Source: Clostridia bacterium (lineage in GTDB: Bacteria > Acidobacteriota > Terriglobia > Terriglobales > Acidobacteriaceae). Taken from it: a DNA stretch of 64,000 nt. This document shows, piece after piece, positions 23,413 through 35,358 of this stretch. Position 1 is the first letter of the stretch. Each line of letters starts with the position of its first letter. The stretch lies in NCBI GenBank assembly GCA_035561135.1, contig DATMYA010000008.1, forward strand, positions 186,001 to 250,000. Reading direction: 5' to 3'. A model generated the notes under the pieces. It saw only the letters and a list, made by a program, of their open reading frames with translations, ran no database searches and had not been told where the DNA came from. A program made the translations under genes and the position numbers.

Positions 23413-25707
23413 CTAATCCGCCATTGCCGCCGCAGCTGCGCGTGGCGTTTGCTTTGCTGCATCCTGCGCTTCCACCACGGCGACGGCGGAAATGTTGACG
23501 ATCTCTTCAACTTCCGCGTCGAGTTGCAGGACGTGCACAGGCTTGCTCATGCCCATCAACAGCGGACCAATGGTTTCCGCTCCACCCAGGCGCGCCAGCA
23601 GCTTGTACGCAATGTTCCCAGACTGCAAATCGGGGAAAATAAGTACGTTTGCGCCGCCGCGTAGGGTTGAGAACGGATACGTCTGCTCGATGACTTCGGG
23701 CATCACCGCCGTGTCGGCCATCAGTTCGCCATCGATCATCAGCGTCGGATCGGCTTTTCGCACCAAACTCACCGCTCTCCGGACTTTGTCGCACAACGGA
23801 TGCTTCGTGCTTCCAAAGTTCGAGAAGGCGAGCATTGCAACACGCGGTTCCACGTTGAAGCGCCGCGCCTGCTGCGCAGTGCACAGCGCAATCTCGGCCA
23901 GATCCTCGGCCGTGGGGTCGATGTTCACCGCAACATCGGCTAGGAAGAACATGTCTCCCCGGCGAGTGACCATCGCATACGTCGCAGATACCCTGTGGAT
24001 ACCTTCGCGCACACCGATCACATGAAGTGCCGGACGAATCGTGTCGGGATAGTGTTGCGTCACCCCGGAAACCAGGGCGTCTGCCCTTCCCTGTCGAACC
24101 ATCATGGAGCCCCATACGTTGCGGTTCCCCATCATTTCCGTAGCCTCGGAAAGCGTTGTGCCCCGGCGTTGGCGTAGCGCATAGTATTCCTGTACGTAAG
24201 CCTCCCGGTCTTCAGACGCCAACGGGTCGATGATCTCGATTCCGTCCAACGTTACGCCGGCCCGTTCGGCCTTGCGCTGGATCTTCTTCTCGTTGCCAAG
24301 CAGGATCGGATGCGCGATTGCTTCCTCAACCAGGATTCGGCTTGCCCGCAGGATTTTCTCGTTCTCACCTTCTGGGAACACGACGCGCTTCACGTCGGTC
24401 TTCGCCTTGTTCACCATCATGCGCATCAACTCATGCGCTTTGCCAAGGCGATTCTCCAGCGTTTCCCGGTATTGAACCAGGTCAACAGGCTCTTGCGCGA
24501 CGCCGGTCGCCATCGCAGCTTCGGCCACGGCTTGCGCAACATACACCAGCACCCTGGAATCGAACGGCTTCGGGATCAGGTAATCGGTGCCGAAGCGCAG
24601 GCGTTCGATTCCATACGCACGGCATACCGAGTCCGGTACATCTTCTCTTGCGAGCGCCGCCAATGCGCGAGTCGCCGCCAACTTCATCTCCTCGTTGATC
24701 GCCGTCGCACGAACGTCCAGCGCGCCCCGGAAGATGAACGGGAAACCCAGTACGTTGTTCACTTGGTTCGGATAATCGGAGCGTCCGGTCGCCATCACCA
24801 CGTCGGGACGCGCGGCCTTCGCTTCTTCGAACGTGATTTCCGGATCGGGATTCGCCAGAGCAAAGATGATAGGCGTCTTGGCCATGGAGCGAACCATGTC
24901 CTGGTTAACCGCTCCCTTGACCGAGAGCCCAACGAAAACGTCGGCTCCGCACATCGCCTCTGCTAAAGTACGCAGCGGCGTGTCATTCGCCAGGCGCGTC
25001 TTGTAAACATTCATGTTCTCTGTGCGGCCCTTGAACACCACTCCCTTGGTGTCGCACATGATGATGTTTTCGCGTTTCGCGCCCAGCCGGATGTAGTGCT
25101 CCGCGCATGAGACACCCGCGGCTCCGGCACCGTTCAGCACGATACGCACCTTGTCCATCTGCTTGCCAACCAGTTCCACAGCATTCAGCAACGCTGCGCC
25201 GGAGATGATTGCCGTGCCGTGCTGATCATCGTGGAACACCGGAATATTCATCGTGGCTTTGAGCTTCTCTTCGATGTAGAAGCACTCGGGCGCCTTGATG
25301 TCTTCCAGGTTAATGCCGCCAAATGTCGGCTCCACCATCTGGCAGAACCGCACGATTTCCTCGGGATCGCTGGATTGCACTTCCAGATCGAATACGTCGA
25401 TATCGGCGAAGCGCTTGAACAGAACGCCCTTGCCTTCCATAACTGGCTTGCCCGCCAGTGCACCAATGTTGCCGAGTCCGAGTACGGCCGAGCCATTGCT
25501 GACCACGGCAACCAGGTTGCCGCGTGCGGTGTACTTGTACGCGTCTTTAGGATTCTTCTCGATTTCCAGGCACGGAACCGCGACGCCAGGCGTATAGGCC
25601 AAGCTCAAGTCACGCTGCGTGCGGCAAGCTTTTGTTGGTGATACTTCGATCTTTCCCGGGCGATTCCCCATATGATAGTCGAGGGCGTCCTGCTTTTTTG
25701 TACTCAT
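23413..25707 (-). CDS. maeB: NADP-dependent malic enzyme with phosphotransacetylase-like domain
   Basis: 764 residues from ATG 25707 (GAGGAG upstream); the open frame continues to 25773 without support. The malic enzyme half (about 1-430) has YTPGVAVPC, the NAD(P)-binding VLNGAGAAG, and FHDDQHGTA for metal/substrate binding. The C-terminal half (about 430-764) resembles phosphate acetyltransferase ([27 protein letters not shown]), a regulatory module that binds acetyl-CoA in MaeB enzymes. It oxidatively decarboxylates malate to pyruvate, supplying NADPH. It stands alone in its transcript. Confidence 0.93.
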   Translation of the reverse strand: MSTKKQDALDYHMGNRPGKIEVSPTKACRTQRDLSLAYTPGVAVPCLEIEKNPKDAYKYTARGNLVAVVSNGSAVLGLGNIGALAGKPVMEGKGVLFKRFADIDVFDLEVQSSDPEEIVRFCQMVEPTFGGINLEDIKAPECFYIEEKLKATMNIPVFHDDQHGTAIISGAALLNAVELVGKQMDKVRIVLNGAGAAGVSCAEHYIRLGAKRENIIMCDTKGVVFKGRTENMNVYKTRLANDTPLRTLAEAMCGADVFVGLSVKGAVNQDMVRSMAKTPIIFALANPDPEITFEEAKAARPDVVMATGRSDYPNQVNNVLGFPFIFRGALDVRATAINEEMKLAATRALAALAREDVPDSVCRAYGIERLRFGTDYLIPKPFDSRVLVYVAQAVAEAAMATGVAQEPVDLVQYRETLENRLGKAHELMRMMVNKAKTDVKRVVFPEGENEKILRASRILVEEAIAHPILLGNEKKIQRKAERAGVTLDGIEIIDPLASEDREAYVQEYYALRQRRGTTLSEATEMMGNRNVWGSMMVRQGRADALVSGVTQHYPDTIRPALHVIGVREGIHRVSATYAMVTRRGDMFFLADVAVNIDPTAEDLAEIALCTAQQARRFNVEPRVAMLAFSNFGSTKHPLCDKVRRAVSLVRKADPTLMIDGELMADTAVMPEVIEQTYPFSTLRGGANVLIFPDLQSGNIAYKLLARLGGAETIGPLLMGMSKPVHVLQLDAEVEEIVNISAVAVVEAQDAAKQTPRAAAAAMAD

Positions 25708-26201
25708 GATGGCTCCTCTAGCAATTTGAGTTCTTGGGTCCCGATAACCGCCTGGTCCGATGCCGGTAGCCACGCAACGGCATACCCATCCTGCTCTTTC
25801 CTATTTATATCTGAATGATAGGCGTCAATTTGTAGCCTACCGCACATTGAGGTGTGACAAGATGAAGGTGCTGCCGGCGATGTTGGCGAATGCCCGTGCG
25901 GCAAACAGCCCAAGCTCGAGCAGCACTTTCGCTCTGGGAATGTGAGCAGGTACGCTTTGCGCTGCAAGTACAACTGTATGTGAAATCGTTGGACACGCCG
26001 ACTACGCGCAACCAGATCTCGTCTCCCGCGACGTTGACGGCGTGAGATTAACACTTGGATCCCGTGAGATTAACACTTTGACCCAAAGTGGAAGCATATA
26101 GCCAAGATCGTCACCATCTTCCCGGATCGCATGGAGCGATACTTCACAACGGAACTCTTCGAGCACTGCCGTGCAACTGACTGAAGTGAAGCTGTGTCGC
26201 A
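25708..26201. other. Intergenic stretch with a short tandem repeat
   Basis: About 494 bases upstream of maeB. The only structure is a direct repeat of GTGAGATTAACACTT at 26042-26056 and 26064-26078 (22-base period). A 66-codon frame at 26002-26202 minus has no recognisable domain. The segment could be a remnant of a lost element; I see no intact transposase. Confidence 0.45.
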
Positions 26202-26981
26202 CTAATTCAACGGTGCGTAACCGAAGCCTCGAAGCAAGTCGGCCATCAGTTTGTGCCCTGCATCGCTCGCGTGGAAACCATCAATCGAAATGAGCCCCTT
26301 CGATACCGGGTCATCGAGGCCCTGGGCACCGTTGAAAGCCAGGTAAACCTTCGCGCACCGAATCCCATTCTGTTGTGCAGAGCTTTCAATATGTACATTG
26401 ACTGCATCCAGGTACGGCTTCGTTTGTCCTAGATTGCCTAGTACCATCTGTTCCGCGACGAATGGATTGTAGATATCCATGGTCCGCAGAATCGTTTTAC
26501 CCGGTCGTGAAAGCGCGAGTAACTCGCTGATGATCCCGTTCCAGTTGATCCTGAAGTTTGCCACCGCACTCCGGAAACAATCCTGATTGTCCGAGCCCCC
26601 GCAGTTTCCTCTCAGGTAGAGCTTGTAGGAACTCAGAAGATCGTTCCCGCCGATGTCCCATGTAACGATATCGGCCGAAAATACTGCGGCGCGAAAGTCA
26701 GCGTCATTGCGCAAGGCATTCAGCAGATCGCCACTCTGCCAACCCGGTACACCCATGTTGCGAACTGTGACCGAAGCTCCTGTGTCGGCCTGCACGTATT
26801 GCGAATACCTTTGCACGTAGCCCTGCGACGCCGTAAATCCCGCAGCCAAAGAGTCCCCGAGCGCCACGTATTTCCATGCCGCGCCAGTGCTGCCGTCCCC
26901 GCCATCTCCGCAGCCAGCCAGATACAGCAACAGCATGAATGTCAGAACGCTTTTGAACCTGCGACAAAATGAAGCGCGCAT
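26202..26981 (-). CDS. SGNH/GDSL-family lipoprotein hydrolase
   Basis: 259 residues from ATG 26981, which has AAGGGGAG directly upstream; the TTG at 26993 is an artefact of the open frame. The lipobox LAGC puts the lipidated cysteine at 24. SGNH blocks are complete: GDSLAAGF (nucleophile S44), a glycine in GVPGWQSG, IGGND, and DGFHASDAGH with the catalytic Asp-His pair. It is probably a cell-envelope esterase or lipase; the substrate is not predictable. Monocistronic. Confidence 0.87.
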   Translation of the reverse strand: MRASFCRRFKSVLTFMLLLYLAGCGDGGDGSTGAAWKYVALGDSLAAGFTASQGYVQRYSQYVQADTGASVTVRNMGVPGWQSGDLLNALRNDADFRAAVFSADIVTWDIGGNDLLSSYKLYLRGNCGGSDNQDCFRSAVANFRINWNGIISELLALSRPGKTILRTMDIYNPFVAEQMVLGNLGQTKPYLDAVNVHIESSAQQNGIRCAKVYLAFNGAQGLDDPVSKGLISIDGFHASDAGHKLMADLLRGFGYAPLN

Positions 26982-27195
26982 GCTCCCCTTCAATGTTGCT
27001 GCGAAACCTATCTCGATCTCAGATGCTTAACGCCAGCGGAACGGAGCGACTGCCCATGATCACCGCATGCAGGCAGCTCTGGAGTCCAACCCACTCTCCT
27101 CCTTGGGCATCAGTTTCGTTGTAAAGGGTGTGATCACGCCTGGGGCCACTCTGATCACGGGCCGTTGCCCGAACAATCTCGCCGAGGTGGACAGA

Positions 27196-27602
27196 ATGTT
27201 GAAGGGATTCAGGAAATTCATACTTCGAGGAAACGTGGTCGACCTCGCTGTCGCAGTAGTTCTTGAGCTGCGTTCGGCGCGGTAGTGGCTGCGTTGGTTA
27301 AGGATCTGCTAACGCCCCTGATCGCGGCGATCTTCGGCAAGCCAGATTTCTCGAACCTCTTCCTCGATCTCAATGGAAGCCGCATCATGTACGGCGACTT
27401 CCTCAACGCGGTGATTTCGTTCCTTCTCGTCGGAGCGGCGATCTATTTCTTTGTCGTGGTTCCAATGAACGCGTATCTGGAACGAGTGAGACGGGGCGAG
27501 GCTCCCGTCGATCCCACGACAACGAAATGCCCGGAATGTCTGAGCGAGATACCGCTCAAAGCGAGAAAATGCGCATTCTGTACTAGCTCAGTCGCACCCT
27601 AG
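27196..27602 (+). pseudogene. mscL: Large-conductance mechanosensitive channel, frameshifted
   Basis: The frame from ATG 27196 reads MLKGFRKFILRGNVVDLAVAVV, the exact MscL N-terminus, then shifts to LELRSAR and stops at 27285. From about 27263 the +1 frame continues with GAAFGAVVAALVKDLLTPL. A single missing G in CTTG(G)AGCT (27262-27268) would restore one protein of about 136 residues with both membrane helices. The C-terminus carries an extra zinc ribbon, CPECLSEIPLKARKCAFC, seen in some MscL proteins. It is either a genuine lesion or a one-base assembly error. GAGGTGG precedes the start. Confidence 0.85.
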
Positions 27603-27813
27603 GCACCGTACTCAGCTTCTCGTTGGCTGCGCAGAGATGTTCCGGTTCTGTAGCTCTCATGCCCTTACTTCGCCCGAAGCCTGCCATCGCGCACTAGCCC
27701 CGGCGCTTGTTATCAGCGTAGCCGTAATATGCGCCATCTTTCCCACTGCCCGTTTCATCAGAAGTGGATTCAGGTGGCGCAGGCTCACGCGCCACTGAAA
27801 CGAGGGCAGCACA

Positions 27814-28017
27814 GTGAATGAACTGATTGAACAACTCAAATCGCGTGTAGGTATTGACAACGACAAGGCACAATCCGCGGTTCAAACAGTAATGGAGTTC
27901 CTGAAGCAAAGGCTTCCGGCGCCCATTGCCAGCCAATTGGATAGCGCTCTCTCCGGTGGCGGAGCGGAAGGAATCAAGGACAAGGTCGGAGGAATGCTGG
28001 GACGAAAGAGCGCATAA
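27814..28017 (+). CDS. Small cytoplasmic protein of unknown function
   Basis: 67 residues, preceded by GAGGGCAG. It has no signal peptide or membrane segment. The pattern is two amphipathic helices (ELIEQLKSRVG and AQSAVQTVMEFLKQRLP) and a glycine-rich end, GGMLGRKSA. This resembles short proteins related to DUF2780/DUF2267-type families, but the resemblance is weak. It lies alone between mscL and tRNA-Phe. Small size keeps the confidence moderate. Confidence 0.6.
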   Translation: MNELIEQLKSRVGIDNDKAQSAVQTVMEFLKQRLPAPIASQLDSALSGGGAEGIKDKVGGMLGRKSA

Positions 28018-28210
28018 CAAAAAACAAGGGCGAAAACTACTTTCGACTCCAAGGCCGTTTTCTGAAGCTTCAGTGAGAAGGCGAAGATTGGCTTGCAAAG
28101 GAAGGAACTCTCCACGCCAAAGCAAACGGGAGATGGAGATCGAAGAACCAGCAAATGAAAGATACACTGAACCAGCGGATGGGAAAGCGAAGGGACAAGT
28201 TACTGAAAAA

Positions 28211-28286
28211 TGGTGGCCAGGGACGGACTTGAACCGCCGACGCCGGCCTTTTCAGGGCCGCGCTCTACCAACTGAGCTACCTGGCC
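28211..28286 (-). tRNA. tRNA-Phe (GAA)
   Basis: 76 nt including an encoded CCA. The acceptor GGCCAGG pairs with CCTGGCC, the D-arm contains AGCTCAGTTGGTAGAGC, the anticodon loop CTGAAAA gives GAA, and the T-arm contains GGTTCAAGTCC. All cloverleaf stems pair. Confidence 0.97.
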
Positions 28287-28507
28287 ACACTATGTTGCAC
28301 CTTCGGAACGCGATGCAGGACGCATCATCGCGAGATCAGTGCCGTGCGGAACAACTGAATTATAGCAAGCGTTCGCGAATCTCTCAAAGCCGAACCTCGA
28401 ACAATCTGCTTAAACGTACTTGCAGCTGTAACGCGCCCTGCCAGTGTTCCCGGCAGGAGCGTAAGGGAATGAATGACACGGACGCCTGTTCGCGATTGTG
28501 GTCGTAG

Positions 28508-28537
28508 TTCTGGGCGTCGTCGAGGCAACGCCCAGAA
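28508..28537 (-). terminator. Hairpin terminator of the M1 aminopeptidase
   Basis: A 10-base perfect stem (TTCTGGGCGT with its complement) and ten-base loop, 17 bases beyond the aminopeptidase stop on the minus strand. The downstream T-run is weak. Confidence 0.6.
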
Positions 28538-28553
28538 ATGAATGGCTCGGGAC

Positions 28554-31184
28554 CTACCTGCTAGCTCGCGCGCTCTGTTGTAGCCAGTTCGCCAGCTTCG
28601 GAGTCTGGCGATCCCTCATATCGATGCAGTAATTGATCTGCTCCTGCGATTGACGGAAGCCGCGCTCAGTACCGGGAATCGGGTGGTCGTCGTAGAACTT
28701 CTTAACGTCGTCGCGGATCGAGGCATCGCAGAAGTTCCCTGTGGAGCCGAACGTCTGGCCCGCTGCTCCAATGCTGCCGCTCGCCTTTTTCATTAAGCCG
28801 TCCCAGTTCTGCTTCACCCACTCCCATGCCATCGGACCGCCCCAGCGGCTGCCAACAATAGCTCCGACAATGCGTAGATCCTGGTTCCGCACCTCCGACG
28901 TCAGCGCAAACTCCAGCGTGCGCTTCAGCAGTGCCGGATCGCGGAAGCTCGAGAGTGCGTAGAAGAACGTGTAGTACACGTCGGGGGTGGAGGCGTTCTT
29001 GAGTTGCGCCCTGAGCTGCTCGTACAGAGTCGCATCGCCATGTGCCGCCGCGACGGAAACGAAGGCATCTGCGGTTGAAGGATCCACCGACGCCGGATCC
29101 TTGATGTATTGCTGCGTCAGCTCCCGCGATTTTGCGATGACCTCGGGATCTTCCCCAACGTTGCCCAACAACTCCAACGCTGTCGAACGAAGTTCCTTGG
29201 CCGAAACCGGTTCGCCTGATTTCGGCGTATAGCTCAGTTCCGCCAGGATCGGGCGCACATAAGAGCGCAACCACGCCTGGAACGCCGGCCTCGACTCGTC
29301 CGTAACCAGGTTGCGATTGATGTAGTTGATGCGTTGCGAAATCTCGTCCAGCACAGGCTTCAGGCGAACGTCCTTCATCGCGTCCACCAGGTTCATGTAG
29401 TCGCCAACGTCGTGCTGGCCGCTGCGTACCAGCGCCCACTCGTCGCCTACCAATGAAACCTGTTCTGCAGGCGCGAGCGCCTTTTCGATCCCGACTTCCA
29501 GATCCTTCAATGCCGACGGATCATACGAATATCGGTAGTAGCCCATGCCGCCAGAGTTCGGGAACACCATCGCGGCGCAGCCGTCCATGGTGAACGTCTG
29601 CGTCTTTTCCGCCAGCAGTTCGCACTTACTACCCAGCGTGTTGCCGTCCTGCCCAAGCGATTTCATGCACACCGGAATCTGCCAGAGTTGCTCACCGCCT
29701 TTTGCAAACAGCGCTGGGTCCACAAAAAAGCGTTTCTGCGACGCGGTCACTTGCGTCTTGTTTCCGTCGCATTTCGCCTTCAGTTCAACAAACGGCACGC
29801 CGGCTTGCACGACAAAGCTCGCCATGGCTTTGTCGATTGGTTTCTTGGAGGCCTGCGCCAGCGAGGTCCAGAAGTCCTCCGCCGTCGCGTTGCCATAGGC
29901 GTGCGCCTTCAGATAATTGTTGACGCCCGCCCGGAATGTCTCTTCGCCAAGGTAGCTCTCGAGCATCCGCAGCACCGCTGCCGTCTTTCCGTAGGCGATG
30001 CCGTCGAACAGCGCGTTGATTTCCCCGCGCGAGTCGGCATTCTTCCGTATCGGACGCGTGTTCACGACCGAGTCGCCCGTCATGGACGTGTTCGAGCCCT
30101 GCACCTCTTCCAGTTCGATGTGCCACTCAGGCTTCCAAGCCTTCAGCGGCTTCCGCGTCATCCAGGTGGCGAACCCCTCATTCAGCCAGATGTCGTTCCA
30201 CCATTCCATCGTTACCAGATCGCCGAACCACTGATGCGCCACTTCGTGCGCGATGACGCTCGCCACACGCTGTTTGGTCGATTCCGAACTTGTCTTCTCG
30301 TCCACCAGCAACGCAGTCTCGCGATAGGTGATCGCTGCCGTGTTCTCCATCGCTCCGGCCTCGAAATCCGGCAGCGCAATCTGGTCCAGCTTTCCGAACG
30401 GGTACTTGATTCCGTAGTACTTGTTGAAATAGCTGACGACGGCCTTCGTCGCGTCCAGCGCGTACTTGCCCATCTGCTCTTTGCCGGGCACCGCACAGAC
30501 GCGCAGAGGAATGCCGTCCACCTCATCCCCAAGGCACTTCCAATCGCCAACCAGCAGCGCCACGAGATACGTGGACATCTTTGGAGTTGTCGCGAACTTT
30601 ATGGTGTGCTTGTTCGCCGCAGGCCCAGGCGTATCCGCCACGATCTTCCCATTCGAAATCGCCGTATCATCTTTATCCACGACCACAGAGATGTCGAAAG
30701 TCGCCTTCTGTGCCGGTTCGTCGAAGCTCGGGAACGCCCGTCGGGCATCGGTCGCCTCAAACTGGGTCACCGCATACTTCCGCTTTGCCGTCTGGCTCAG
30801 ATAAAAACCGCGCAGCTTGTCGTTCAACTGCCCCGTGTACCGGATATTGATCTTCGCGTCGCCCGCTGTCAGCGGCTTGTCCACCGTGAGCGTCGCCATC
30901 TCGATCTTTTCGTCCAGCGACACCTTTGCCTGTTGCACCTGCTGGCCCTGCGAGACGCTCACATCGTCAAACGCGATCTCCGCCGCGTTCAGCGTGATGG
31001 CGTTAGTCGGTTTCAACACGCGGACTTCGATCGTCTCTTCCCCCTTGAATGTGTTGTCGCTGAAGTTTGGCGTGAAGGTCAGTTGGTAATGGCTCGGACT
31101 TGCCGTCTCTGGCAATCTCTGCGCAAAGCCCATGCAGGCCAGCGCGAAAGTCAGCGTCAGTAGTAGAAACGTCGCTCTCTTCAT
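28554..31184 (-). CDS. Secreted M1 family zinc aminopeptidase
   Basis: 876 residues from ATG 31184, the start of a clear signal peptide (FLLLTLTFALACMGFAQ); the open frame upstream to 31253 is not needed. The exopeptidase motif GAMEN appears in DFEAGAMEN, and the zinc site is HEVAHQWFGDLVTMEWWNDIWLNEG in pieces: HEVAH followed 18 residues later by NEG. An ERAP1-like C-terminal helical domain fills the last ~350 residues. It should trim N-terminal residues from peptides in the periplasm. AAGGG precedes the start. Monocistronic. Confidence 0.93.
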   Translation of the reverse strand: MKRATFLLLTLTFALACMGFAQRLPETASPSHYQLTFTPNFSDNTFKGEETIEVRVLKPTNAITLNAAEIAFDDVSVSQGQQVQQAKVSLDEKIEMATLTVDKPLTAGDAKINIRYTGQLNDKLRGFYLSQTAKRKYAVTQFEATDARRAFPSFDEPAQKATFDISVVVDKDDTAISNGKIVADTPGPAANKHTIKFATTPKMSTYLVALLVGDWKCLGDEVDGIPLRVCAVPGKEQMGKYALDATKAVVSYFNKYYGIKYPFGKLDQIALPDFEAGAMENTAAITYRETALLVDEKTSSESTKQRVASVIAHEVAHQWFGDLVTMEWWNDIWLNEGFATWMTRKPLKAWKPEWHIELEEVQGSNTSMTGDSVVNTRPIRKNADSRGEINALFDGIAYGKTAAVLRMLESYLGEETFRAGVNNYLKAHAYGNATAEDFWTSLAQASKKPIDKAMASFVVQAGVPFVELKAKCDGNKTQVTASQKRFFVDPALFAKGGEQLWQIPVCMKSLGQDGNTLGSKCELLAEKTQTFTMDGCAAMVFPNSGGMGYYRYSYDPSALKDLEVGIEKALAPAEQVSLVGDEWALVRSGQHDVGDYMNLVDAMKDVRLKPVLDEISQRINYINRNLVTDESRPAFQAWLRSYVRPILAELSYTPKSGEPVSAKELRSTALELLGNVGEDPEVIAKSRELTQQYIKDPASVDPSTADAFVSVAAAHGDATLYEQLRAQLKNASTPDVYYTFFYALSSFRDPALLKRTLEFALTSEVRNQDLRIVGAIVGSRWGGPMAWEWVKQNWDGLMKKASGSIGAAGQTFGSTGNFCDASIRDDVKKFYDDHPIPGTERGFRQSQEQINYCIDMRDRQTPKLANWLQQSARASR

Positions 31185-31621
31185 AGCAATAGCACCCTTG
31201 GATTCACGTAACAGAGATTTGGAGTCATCTAGCAGACACGAGGCTTCGGACATCAGCAGGTCAAGTTGCCGCTAACGCCCGGACCGTATTCGGATGCCCA
31301 ACTGCGGAACGATGGATCAACAACTCGGCAACAATTCTTCCAGAAGCACACACCCACACTTTCCCCAATAGACGCACCGCACTGTCATACGTCATCCAAG
31401 GTTCGCAAGTTCCCGTGGTTTTTCTCATGCGCCTCTACAAGCGCACCCGGCCAACCCGCGGTGCCTCCTGTTGAAGCAGAGTAGCCGGAAGGACTTCCTA
31501 GCCCACCTTATAGATAGTTCCTGGCCCATCTTTAGATAAAGATGAATAAAGGCAAGATAAAGATAGATAAAGGCAGCCCGAGTGGCTGCCTTGTACCGTT
31601 CAAAGAAAGTTGTTTTTGGAA
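31185..31621. repeat. Intergenic stretch with 21-bp tandem repeat and hut terminator
   Basis: Holds two near-identical 21-base units at 31534-31554 and 31555-31575 (AGATAAAGAT...AAAGGCA, 19 of 21 matching). A hairpin then follows, AGGCAGC/GCTGCCT at 31571-31592, which on the minus strand is followed by TTATCTATC. The hairpin lies 30 bases beyond the hutI stop and probably terminates the hut transcript. The rest (31185-31530) shows nothing recognisable. Confidence 0.6.
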
Positions 31622-32914
31622 TCACCAGCTACAAGTCCCACTCATCACCGTTCCCACGCAGTGGTTCGCACCAAACCAGTAGGCAATCTCGCGATAATCA
31701 TCCAACTGGAAAATCGCGAGGTCCGCATCCTTTCCGGGTTCGATGGTTCCCTTCCGCTCGCCAAGTCCCAGCGCGTACGCGCCATTGATCGTTGCAGCCG
31801 ACAGGGCCTCCGCCGGAGACATCTTCATCTGCGTACATGCGATGGACATCACCATCGGGATGCTCGCCGTCGGCGCGCTGCCCGGGTTGTAATCCGTCGC
31901 CAGCGCCACCGCAACGCCTGCTTCGATCAACTTCCGCGCCGGAGGATACGCCTTCGTTGCCAGAAAGTAATTCGCTCCCGGCACCAGTGTCGCAATTGAA
32001 TCCGTTTTCGCCAGCGCTTTCATGTCTTCATCGCTCACAAAGTCCATGTGGTCCAGCGACGCCGGATTGAACCGCAGAAAGGGCTGGAGATTCGAATGCG
32101 TTAGTTGGCAAACGTGCGCCCGCACCTCCAGCCCATGCTCTCGCGCTGCTTCAAAGATGCGCTCCGACTGCGCGGCCGTGAACGCTCCGTTTTCGCAAAA
32201 CACATCCACATACTTGGCGAGTTTCCGCCGCGCAATCTCCGGAATCATTTCCCGGCAGATCACGTCCACATACTTGTCGGGGTTTGCCTTGTACTCCGGC
32301 GGCGGAACATGTGCGCCCAGCAGCGTTGGAACCACCGTGCCCGGCCAATACCGCGCCGCGTCGCGTATCGCCACAAGCGACTTCAACTCCGACTCTGCGC
32401 TCAGCCCATAGCCCGACTTCGCCTCCACCGCGGTCGTCCCCATGGCCGACATCTCTTCAAAAACCGCCAGAGTGATCTCGGCCAACTCCTTCTGCGAAGC
32501 CTCCCTCACGCCACGGATGCTCGACCGAATTCCGCCTCCGGCCTCTGCGATCTCGGCGTAAGTTGCACCCGTGATCCGCTTCTCGAAATCCACCAGCCTC
32601 GGAGCCGCAAACACCGGATGCGTATGCGAATCCACAAATCCCGGCGTGACCACCTTGCCTCGACAATCCAGTTCCGCGACGCGCTTACGATTCTTCTTCA
32701 GCCACGGATCCCGCAGCAGTTCCTTAGAAGTCCCCACTGCGACGATCTCGCCACCGCTGATCAGCACCGCTCCATCTTCAACGACACCGATCTCGGCCAA
32801 GGCCTTGCCGCGACGCGGCCCGAAATACGCCGACAACTGCATCGTCACCAACTGCCCTATGCTGTGCAAAAGCAAAGGCGCAGCCACCGACTGCGCCTCA
32901 GAAGATTTCGTCAC
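31622..32914 (-). CDS. hutI: Imidazolonepropionase
   Basis: Third enzyme of histidine degradation, opening imidazolonepropionate to formiminoglutamate. 430 residues from GTG 32914, with GGGGGAAGG upstream. Amidohydrolase signatures: DSHTHPVFAAPR (metal-binding HxH), EAKSGYGLSAE, the metal ligand H in VRAHVCQL, and ATDYNPGSAPT with the catalytic Asp. Length and motifs are normal. It is downstream of hutU with a 68-base gap, in the same direction, and is the last gene before the hairpin at 31571-31592. hutH is not in the window. Confidence 0.95.
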   Translation of the reverse strand: MTKSSEAQSVAAPLLLHSIGQLVTMQLSAYFGPRRGKALAEIGVVEDGAVLISGGEIVAVGTSKELLRDPWLKKNRKRVAELDCRGKVVTPGFVDSHTHPVFAAPRLVDFEKRITGATYAEIAEAGGGIRSSIRGVREASQKELAEITLAVFEEMSAMGTTAVEAKSGYGLSAESELKSLVAIRDAARYWPGTVVPTLLGAHVPPPEYKANPDKYVDVICREMIPEIARRKLAKYVDVFCENGAFTAAQSERIFEAAREHGLEVRAHVCQLTHSNLQPFLRFNPASLDHMDFVSDEDMKALAKTDSIATLVPGANYFLATKAYPPARKLIEAGVAVALATDYNPGSAPTASIPMVMSIACTQMKMSPAEALSAATINGAYALGLGERKGTIEPGKDADLAIFQLDDYREIAYWFGANHCVGTVMSGTCSW

Positions 32915-32982
32915 GGACCTTCCCCCAGTGTTCTTCAGTACAACAACCTACCCTGCGTCAAACTCGGACCGTCTCGTCCCAC

Positions 32983-34659
<1,677 letters not shown>

Positions 34660-34827
34660 CGCAGCCTCACTCTAAATAGAAAAGATAAGAACCCAGAATC
34701 TTAGTGCCTCAAATGAAGTAGTGCAAACTTCGTAGCAGGTCCGGGAACTGCATGCTGGAACTTGGTTTGTCATCCCGAGGCAGCGGCAGAGCGCGCCGTC
34801 CGCTCTCTGCGCCCGCGCCAAACAAGA

Positions 34828-34846
34828 AGCCCGGCATCGCCGGGCT
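34828..34846 (-). terminator. Rho-independent terminator of the pseudopilin operon
   Basis: AGCCCGGC and its complement with a three-base loop, followed on the minus strand by TCTTGTTTGG, 29 bases beyond the last pseudopilin. Confidence 0.7.
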
Positions 34847-34874
34847 GGGCTCGCTGATAACTGCTCTATAGGAC

Positions 34875-35294
34875 TCACCAACTGCTGTATGCCGTCCCAT
34901 CCATCGACGTCTGCGTCGCGCCGCTGTGAACATCCGTGATCCCGGGCTGCTGCTGATCCACGGCCATCATCGTGTCTTCCATCACAATCTGCCAGGAGTC
35001 CGTCGCGTTGGTGAAGGGGTCCTTCGGTATCTCTTTCAGATATCCGCCCTGTACCAGATCTTCCAGCGCCTGGGGCGCCTTCTGCTTATCGAGCGTGTAC
35101 TGATCGATGGAGCTGCGCAGCGTATAGAGATCCTGCCGCAATACCGCTTCGCGCGCCCTCGTGATCGACTGCTGGTACATAGGGATCGAGATCGACATCA
35201 GGATCAGAATGATCGAGATCACAATCATCAACTCGACCAACGTGAACCCGAACGCCGACTTCCTGCGCCTCGAATTATCTAAAGCTCTAGTCAC
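34875..35294 (-). CDS. Type II secretion/type IV pilus pseudopilin
   Basis: 139 residues from GTG 35294 (GAGGGG upstream). The prepilin site is GFTLVELMIV, with cleavage after glycine and glutamate at mature position 5, followed by a long hydrophobic helix. The C-terminal part (LRSSIDQYTLDKQKAPQALEDLVQGGYL) matches the GspG-like domain. It lies 64 bases after the other pseudopilin and is probably in one operon with the secretin. It could be a minor or major pseudopilin of a secretion-like system; the ATPase, platform and peptidase genes are not in the window. Confidence 0.88.
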   Translation of the reverse strand: MTRALDNSRRRKSAFGFTLVELMIVISIILILMSISIPMYQQSITRAREAVLRQDLYTLRSSIDQYTLDKQKAPQALEDLVQGGYLKEIPKDPFTNATDSWQIVMEDTMMAVDQQQPGITDVHSGATQTSMDGTAYSSW

Positions 35295-35358
35295 CCAATC
35301 CCCTCGACTACAAACGCTCCACGAGGCTACACAAAAAACCCATCCACTGCCCGTTTAT

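Noticed and set aside
26002..26202. 66-codon frame on the minus strand
   Set aside because: Contains the direct repeat, no family, no start context.
29688..31163. 491-codon open frame on the plus strand
   Set aside because: Antisense to the M1 aminopeptidase, whose zinc motifs are intact; the translation has no domain.
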